Part shown: positions 6,740 through 10,584 of the stretch, piece by piece
How positions within the stretch are numbered: the stretch's first letter is position 1
Layout of the letters: each line of letters starts with the position of its first letter
Assembly: GCA_937967805.1 (NCBI GenBank)
Contig: CALBTC010000398.1
Span: 1-10,584 of the forward strand
Origin: an uncultured Anaerolineaceae bacterium
GTDB taxonomy: Bacteria; Chloroflexota; Anaerolineae; Promineifilales; Promineifilaceae
DNA length: 10,584 nucleotides
Direction: 5' to 3'
Translations under genes and position numbers: made by a program
Notes under the pieces: generated by a model
What the model saw: the letters and a program-made list of their open reading frames with translations, nothing else
What the model was told of the DNA's origin: nothing
Database searches by the model: none

Positions 6740-7471
6740 ATGCATCGCTTTTTTGTGGACCCAGAAATTTTGGCTGGCGACCGGGTTGTTTTACCCGCAG
6801 CGCAGGCACACCAGATTCGCAACGTGCTGCGCTTGCGGGCCGGTTCGGCCATTCTGGTATTGGATAACAGCGGCGCGGAGTATGAGGTGGTCCTGCGCCA
6901 GGTTGATAAGCAGCAGGTGGTAGGTGAGGCGATTGCTAAACGGCCGTCTCCCAACGAACCCGCCGTCCACCTTACACTCTATCAAGCCCTCATGAAGCGG
7001 GACAAGTTCGAATGGGTGCTGCAAAAAGGGACCGAAATCGGCGTCAGCCGGTTTGTGCCGCTGGTGACACAGCGCAGCCTGGTGCAGGTTGTTGACATAA
7101 AAGCCAGCAAGCAGGCCCGCTGGCATAAAATCATCACCGAAGCGGCCGAACAATCGCGCCGGGGCTGCATCCCCGAATTGCACCCACCACAAACGCTGGC
7201 CCAGGCGCTGGCGGATCATCCGCCACAGCCCGGCCTCATCGCCTGGGAAGAGGAAGACAGCTTAACATTGCGCGAGGCGCTGAGCGGGGCAGAACGGCCG
7301 TCTCACATCTCACTCTTCATCGGACCGGAGGGCGGCTTTGCCGCAGAAGAAGTTGCGGCCGCTGAAGCAGCAGGCATAAAGGCAATTACGCTTGGCAAAC
7401 GAACACTCAGGGCAGAAACGGCCGCCCTCGTTGCCTCTGCCCTCGTTTTACATCATCTCGATGATGTATAA
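6740..7471 (+). CDS. rsmE: 16S rRNA (uracil1498-N3)-methyltransferase RsmE
   Basis: Predicted 243 aa, the usual family length. RsmE is a SPOUT-fold, SAM-dependent enzyme that methylates N3 of U1498 in helix 44 of 16S rRNA, near the decoding site. Signatures: an N-terminal PUA-like part with HQIRNVLRLR (24-33); KGTEIGV (96-102); the conserved EAAEQSRRG (134-142); and the SPOUT knot motifs IGPEGGF (194-200) and LGKRTLRAETA (218-228). The start lies 12 bp after the PPi-kinase stop with no clear Shine-Dalgarno, which fits translational coupling. An 8-bp hairpin (7449-7456 with 7461-7468) overlaps its last codons but lacks a U-tract, so read-through into the downstream genes is possible. Confidence 0.93.
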   Translation: MHRFFVDPEILAGDRVVLPAAQAHQIRNVLRLRAGSAILVLDNSGAEYEVVLRQVDKQQVVGEAIAKRPSPNEPAVHLTLYQALMKRDKFEWVLQKGTEIGVSRFVPLVTQRSLVQVVDIKASKQARWHKIITEAAEQSRRGCIPELHPPQTLAQALADHPPQPGLIAWEEEDSLTLREALSGAERPSHISLFIGPEGGFAAEEVAAAEAAGIKAITLGKRTLRAETAALVASALVLHHLDDV

Positions 7472-7531
7472 TTCAATCAGCTATTGGGTTGCGATCATTG
7501 CAAAGTTGCCAAAAGTATTTATAGGTGAAAG

Positions 7532-7771
7532 ATGATTACCATAAAAATTGAGGATTTCGAGCAGACTTTTCAGAAGTATCTAAACCGCCTGGAAGCAGGT
7601 GAAACAATTATTCTGACCCGCGAAGGAAAACCGGTAGCGGAAATTACGCCCACGGCACAAAAACCGAAAAAGTTACGGCCGTATGGATTAAGCGCACATA
7701 AATTTGTGACTCCTGATGATTTTAATGATCCACTGCCAGCCGAAATCTTGGACGCTTTTGAAGGGAAATGA
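7532..7771 (+). CDS. Phd/YefM-type antitoxin
   Basis: Predicted 79 aa. The N-terminal half has the Phd/YefM pattern: a short strand, a helix ending RLEAGETIILTREGKPVAEI (about 19-38), then a Pro-rich, charged and probably flexible tail (about 43-79) of the kind that wraps the toxin. Such antitoxins neutralise the partner nuclease and usually repress their own promoter. The stop codon overlaps the start of the PIN toxin by 4 nt (ATGA at 7768-7771), the usual arrangement for these pairs. A partial Shine-Dalgarno AGGTG lies at 7523-7527. The 60-bp upstream gap holds an imperfect palindrome (TTGC at 7489-7492 and GCAA at 7500-7503) that could be an operator. The gene is AT-richer than its neighbours but still carries one ACGGCCGT octamer. 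Confidence 0.85.
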   Translation: MITIKIEDFEQTFQKYLNRLEAGETIILTREGKPVAEITPTAQKPKKLRPYGLSAHKFVTPDDFNDPLPAEILDAFEGK

Positions 7772-8154
7772 AGCTACTTTTAGATACTCACATTTTTTTA
7801 TGGTACATTGGTGCCGATAAGAAACTACCCTCAAGTTTCCTTGAAGAAATTCGAAATCCTGAAAATGAAGTTTATTTAAGCACGATTTCACTTTGGGAAA
7901 TTATTATCAAAAACCAAATTGGCAAGCTACCTTTACCAGAACCGCCTCAGGATTTTATTCCTTTAGAAAGACAGCAGCATTCTATTGAAAGTCTTCCTCT
8001 AGATGAGAACAGTGTTCGCTACTTAGCAGAGCTACCCTCCTTGCACCGCTATCCATTTGACAGAATGCTTATTTGTCAGGCAAAAGCAAATCAGATGATT
8101 TTGGTCACATCGGATAGTGCCATTTTGCAATATTCGATCCCCACTCTTCTTTAA
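7768..8154 (+). CDS. PIN-domain ribonuclease toxin (VapC-like)
   Basis: Predicted 128 aa. PIN toxins are Mg-dependent endoribonucleases that cut RNA, often tRNA or rRNA, when freed from the antitoxin. The expected acidic residues are visible: Asp6 in LLLDTHIFLW, Glu44 in STISLWEI, Asp98 in HRYPFDR, and Asp116 in VTSDSAI. The LDTHIFLW and HRYPFDRM motifs are typical of the PIN subgroup paired with Phd-like antitoxins rather than classical VapB. GC content is about 39% by hand count over 7801-8160, against about 55-62% in neighbours, suggesting acquisition by transfer. It ends 9 bp before rsmI, so the pair sits inside the rsmE-rsmI gene run without damaging either. Its RNA target cannot be read from sequence. 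Confidence 0.9.
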   Translation: MKLLLDTHIFLWYIGADKKLPSSFLEEIRNPENEVYLSTISLWEIIIKNQIGKLPLPEPPQDFIPLERQQHSIESLPLDENSVRYLAELPSLHRYPFDRMLICQAKANQMILVTSDSAILQYSIPTLL

Positions 8155-8163
8155 GAAAACCCC

Positions 8164-8826
8164 ATGCTTTATCTGGTAGCTACCCCAATCGGCAATCTCG
8201 GTGACATTACTTTGCGGGCGCTGGAAACGCTGCACCAGGTAGATGTGGTGGCCAGCGAGGATACCCGCAAGACGGGTTTGCTGCTCAAGCATTTTGATAT
8301 CAGCAAGCCGCAGCTTTCTTTCCATGAACACAATGAAGCCAAAGCCGGACAAAAAATCATGAACCTGCTGGCAGAAGGCAAGTCCGTGGCGGTGGTGACG
8401 GATGCGGGCACGCCGGGCATTTCCGATCCCGGCTACTCGCTGGTGCAGCGAGCCGTGGCGGAAAATCTGCCCGTGACGATGATTCCCGGTCCGACAGCAC
8501 TCATCATGGCGTTGGTGCTATCCGGTCTGCCCGCTCACGCCTTCACTTTTCGCGGCTTTGCCCCGCGCAAAAGCGGCAAGCGGCAGCGTTTTTTGGCCGT
8601 CGATGCCGAATCGCCGCACACCCTCATTTTTTATGAGAGTCCCTACCGGCTGAAGCCATTTTTAGAAGATGCACTGGAAGTTTATGGGGATCGGGAAACG
8701 GCCGTTTGCAACGAACTCACCAAGCTGTATGAGTCGGTCCACCGGGGCCGCCTCACCGAACTCATTGCCCATTTTGAGAATGAAGAACCACGTGGAGAGT
8801 ATGTCGTCGTCATCGGTGGTCGGTAA
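8164..8826 (+). CDS. rsmI: 16S rRNA (cytidine1402-2'-O)-methyltransferase RsmI
   Basis: Predicted 220 aa. RsmI adds a 2'-O-methyl to C1402 in helix 44 of 16S rRNA, in the P site, using SAM. Tetrapyrrole-methylase-fold signatures run through the whole protein: [14 protein letters not shown] (3-16), SEDTRKT (31-37), SFHEHNE (52-58), [11 protein letters not shown] (80-90), PGPTA (108-112), GFAPRK (131-136), FYESPYR (156-162), ELTK (184-187) and a GEYVVVI ending. The protein stops straight after the catalytic domain and lacks the extra C-terminal 50-70 residues of longer members such as the E. coli protein (about 286 aa). No strong Shine-Dalgarno is seen; the start follows the toxin stop by 9 bp. 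Confidence 0.93.
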   Translation: MLYLVATPIGNLGDITLRALETLHQVDVVASEDTRKTGLLLKHFDISKPQLSFHEHNEAKAGQKIMNLLAEGKSVAVVTDAGTPGISDPGYSLVQRAVAENLPVTMIPGPTALIMALVLSGLPAHAFTFRGFAPRKSGKRQRFLAVDAESPHTLIFYESPYRLKPFLEDALEVYGDRETAVCNELTKLYESVHRGRLTELIAHFENEEPRGEYVVVIGGR

Positions 8827-8897
8827 TCCGTAATCAGTGTTCCGTAATCGGTAAACAGAATCGGGTCACCGTTCACCGTTCACCGATAACCGCTATT
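8821..8897. repeat. 7-nt-period degenerate tandem repeat with orientation switch
   Basis: From 8821 the sequence can be cut into 7-nt units: CGGTAAT, CCGTAAT, CAGTGTT, CCGTAAT, CGGTAAA and so on. It then passes through CAGAATC and GGGTCAC into units of the opposite sense: CGTTCAC twice, then CGATAAC. About eleven units fill the 66-bp gap between the convergent rsmI and rlmH genes, overlapping both ends slightly. No clean long hairpin forms because the units are degenerate. Nothing else is seen in this gap. Confidence 0.8.
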
Positions 8898-9369
8898 TAT
8901 GGTACTGCTCCCCCGCCAGAATGGTGCAGGCGCGATACAGTTGTTCCAGCAGCAAAATGCGGGCCAGTTCGTGGGTAAAGGTAAGGGGGGAGAGGGAGAT
9001 TTGTTCGTGGCAGGCGGTGAGCACCTCGTTTGAAAAGCCCAGCGGACCACCGATAAGGAAGGCGATACGGCCGTCATCCACCACCCGTTTTTGCAGCCAT
9101 CGTGCCAGGTTGGGACTGCTGCGCAGCTTACCTGTCGGCGTCAGGGCCACAAGACGATGACTGTCAGAGACCGCTTGCAAAAGCTGCTCCCCTTCCCGTG
9201 CCATCGCCACTTCATCCGGGATGCTCCGCCCCACCACATCTTTTACTTCAACCAGTTCAAGCGTGGTGTAACGCCCCAATCGCTTGACATAATCGTCTTG
9301 GGCAGCCAGCCACGCCTTGTTTTTGATCTTCCCCACGGCGGCGATGGTGAGACGGCCGTTCAAGCGCAT
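8893..9369 (-). CDS. rlmH: 23S rRNA (pseudouridine1915-N3)-methyltransferase RlmH
   Basis: Predicted 158 aa, close to the 155-160 aa of the family. RlmH is a small SPOUT methyltransferase that methylates N3 of pseudouridine 1915 in helix 69 of 23S rRNA on assembled 70S ribosomes. Signatures: LTIAAVGKIK (7-16); the SAM-knot motif FLIGGPLGF (104-112); the conserved SLSPLTFTHELAR (125-137); LLLEQLYRA (139-147); and the terminal YHK. The start at 9369 gives six residues before the usual N-terminal strand; no Shine-Dalgarno is seen because the upstream DNA is repeat-rich. Stop TAG is at 8893-8895. It is convergent with rsmI and downstream of the broken oxoamine synthase gene on the same strand. 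Confidence 0.93.
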   Translation of the reverse strand: MRLNGRLTIAAVGKIKNKAWLAAQDDYVKRLGRYTTLELVEVKDVVGRSIPDEVAMAREGEQLLQAVSDSHRLVALTPTGKLRSSPNLARWLQKRVVDDGRIAFLIGGPLGFSNEVLTACHEQISLSPLTFTHELARILLLEQLYRACTILAGEQYHK

Positions 9370-9404
9370 CGTTCGGTAATGTCGCTGGGCGACCGCTACG
9401 CGTA

Positions 9405-9460
9405 CGGTGAACGGTAATCGGTAAACCGTTTACCGATAACGGCTTACCGATTACCAATCT
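9405..9460. repeat. 7-nt-period inverted tandem repeat / hairpin
   Basis: Eight 7-nt units follow from 9405: CGGTGAA, CGGTAAT, CGGTAAA, then the opposite sense CCGTTTA, CCGATAA, one unit CGGCTTA, CCGATTA and CCAATCT. Two pairings are possible: a perfect 12-bp stem between 9413-9424 and 9444-9455, or a tight 8-bp stem between 9419-9426 and 9428-9435. The units resemble those at 8821-8897 on the other side of rlmH, so rlmH is flanked by the same repeat type. The repeat lies upstream of rlmH and touches the stop codon of the oxoamine synthase gene. Confidence 0.85.
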
Positions 9461-10584
9461 ACCGGATAATCCCAAGCTGCCGGCCACCCTCAATAATCGT
9501 GTCGGCGCAGTAATTAATATCGTCCATCTGGTGCGCGGCTGAGACACAGGCACGCAGCCGGGCCTGGCCTTCCGGCACGACGCCTGCACAAAAATACCGC
9601 GATCCTGGCAATATTTGGCCAGCGTCGCTGCCCGGTCTGTGCTGCCACATATCACCGGCACGATGGCTGTTTCCGTGTAGAGCAGATCGAAACCGGCTTC
9701 ACGCAGCCGTCCGGCAAAATGATCATAATTTTCTTGCAGCTTCTTCACGCGCCACGGCTCGGCCTCAATCACGTCAAAGGCTGCTTTGGCAGCACCGGCC
9801 GAAGCGGGCGGTACAGCCGCCGAAAAAATAAAGGCACGCGCCTCATGCTTTAGAAACTGGATAAGTTCATGATTGCCGGCCACATAGCCGCCGGCACTGG
9901 GAATCGCTTTGCTGAGCGTGCCCATTTTGATGTCGATGCTGTCAGGGGCCATGCCAAAATGCTCTTCAATGCCGTGCCCCCCTTCGCCTAACACACCGAT
10001 GGAGTGTGCCTCATCGATCATCAGGTAAGCACCATATTTGCGGCACAGGCGCACCACTTCAGGCAAATTGATGATATCGCCATCCATGCTGAACACAGCG
10101 TCAGCGATGACCAGTTTACGGCCGTCTCCGTCCGCTTCCTGCAACCGCCTTTCCAAATGATCCATGTCGTTATGGCGGAAGCGCAAAAACTTAGCCATTG
10201 CCAGCAAGCAGCCATCGACAATGCTGGCGTGGTTGAGCTTATCGCAAATCACCGTATCCCCTTTGCGCAGCAGACTGGAAATTGTGGCAAGATTGGTCAC
10301 GTACCCACTGGAGAAAGTAATAGCTTCTTCAGTTTGCTTAAAAGCCGCAATACGCGCCTCCAGCTCGTTGTGCAACTTCAGGGACCCGGCCAGCAGGCGC
10401 ACGCCATGCGTACCGGTGCCATAACGCTCAACGGCCGCTTGCGCTGCGGCGTTAATTTGGGGATGGCCAATCAGGCCCAGGTAAGAGTAGCTCCCCAGCA
10501 TAATCATTTCGCCATGGTTTTCTACATTAACACGGCCGTTTGGCAAAATATCCTGTGTCGCTTCCAGGTAAAAATAAAGCCCAA
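9459..10584 (-). pseudogene. Alpha-oxoamine synthase family PLP enzyme (KBL/AONS/SPT-like), frameshifted, 5' end outside window
   Basis: This family uses pyridoxal phosphate to condense an amino acid with an acyl-CoA; members include 2-amino-3-ketobutyrate CoA ligase, BioF and serine palmitoyltransferase. Coding continues past the window edge; the visible start is GLYFYLEATQD. Signatures: MLGSYSYLGL, the HASIVDG motif (cofactor-stacking His), VFSMDGD, DEAHSIGVLG, and GTLSKAIPSAGG with the PLP lysine codon at 9908-9910. The frame breaks near 9582-9583. Before it the protein reads DRGIFVQ; the expected continuation VVPEGQARLRACVSAAHQ to GGRQLGIIR and stop TAG (9459-9461) lies in another frame. 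Compared with the GIYVTGFFYPVVPKGQ order I recall for KBL, only 2 nt separate Q and VVPEGQ where about 15 are expected, suggesting a 13-nt deletion. A sequencing or assembly error is possible. Substrate cannot be assigned; HNDM and FIFSA stretches lean toward SPT-like members. Confidence 0.8.

Larger units (their letters stand above)
267..10539. repeat. Dispersed palindromic octamer ACGGCCGT, 18 copies
   Basis: Exact copies start at 267, 519, 696, 1142, 2239, 2372, 2644, 4432, 4444, 6080, 6940, 7294, 7675, 8698, 9067, 9352, 10118 and 10532. All lie inside genes and none in the intergenic gaps. By reading frame, nine encode Thr-Ala-Val, five encode an Arg-Pro pair and four a Gly-Arg pair, so the signal acts on DNA and not on a peptide motif. 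Chance would give well under one copy in a sequence this long. It is absent from the PIN toxin gene. The behaviour resembles HIP1 in cyanobacteria. Confidence 0.9.

Noticed and set aside
5846..6745. 299-codon open frame on the minus strand, antisense to the PPi-kinase gene
   Set aside because: The plus-strand protein has unmistakable PFK motifs through this whole stretch. The antisense product is rich in His, Ala and Gly with no domain pattern, typical of a shadow frame.
7484..7522. Possible promoter before the antitoxin gene
   Set aside because: TTGCAA and TATTTA are only 12 nt apart, and other hexamer choices give spacers of about 21 nt; none is convincing.
9257..9458. Straight continuation of the oxoamine synthase frame past 9583, down to 9257
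   Set aside because: The translated tail has no family similarity, runs through the heptamer repeat and overlaps rlmH, whereas the neighbouring frame gives the expected C-terminus. The frame is open only by chance after the frameshift.
8821..9460. Repeats around rlmH considered as a CRISPR array
   Set aside because: Units are 7 nt, degenerate and without unique spacers, and no cas genes are present.

Overview
The window looks like a chromosomal stretch of a free-living bacterium with roughly 55-60% GC in its genes. The gene set and protein style suggest Chloroflexota (Anaerolineae or a relative), but no rRNA or other phylogenetic marker is present, so this placement is only an inference. No tRNA, rRNA, CRISPR array, transposase or phage gene was found.

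Layout, left to right. The end of an OsmC-family redox protein (1-374, + strand, cut by the window edge). A short intergenic inverted tandem repeat (392-459). A 16S rRNA methyltransferase of the FmrO/Arm/Rmt type (480-1337, +), the family that methylates G1405 and gives aminoglycoside resistance. A strong bidirectional terminator hairpin (1325-1354). A long class II fructose-bisphosphate-type aldolase (1371-2777, -). A 439-bp divergent regulatory region with possible back-to-back promoters, a 24-codon candidate leader ORF and three hairpins (2778-3216). A 737-residue tandem-duplicated, eukaryotic-style ATP-dependent phosphofructokinase (3217-5430, +). A separate PPi-dependent phosphofructokinase (5558-6727, +). 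rsmE (6740-7471, +). A Phd-like antitoxin and PIN toxin pair in AT-rich DNA (7532-8154, +). rsmI (8164-8826, +). A 7-nt-period repeat (8821-8897). rlmH (8893-9369, -). A second 7-nt-period repeat (9405-9460). An alpha-oxoamine synthase family gene (9459 to the window end, -), broken by a frameshift near 9583.

Two functional themes stand out. The first is glycolysis: an aldolase divergent from an ATP-type and then a PPi-type phosphofructokinase, covering fructose-6-phosphate to triose phosphates with both phosphoryl donors. The second is rRNA modification: four methyltransferases within 9 kb. Three are expected to target 16S positions G1405, C1402 and U1498, and the fourth 23S pseudouridine 1915. 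All four sites lie at or next to the ribosomal decoding centre. The toxin-antitoxin pair sits between rsmE and rsmI as an apparent insertion.

Two DNA-level signals run across gene boundaries. The palindrome ACGGCCGT occurs 18 times, always inside genes and in all three reading frames, much like the HIP1 octamer of cyanobacteria. Four intergenic spaces carry short tandem units of 7, 8 or 10 nt that switch orientation in the middle, so each can fold on itself. These two signals, together with the eukaryotic-style phosphofructokinase, are the most unusual content here.
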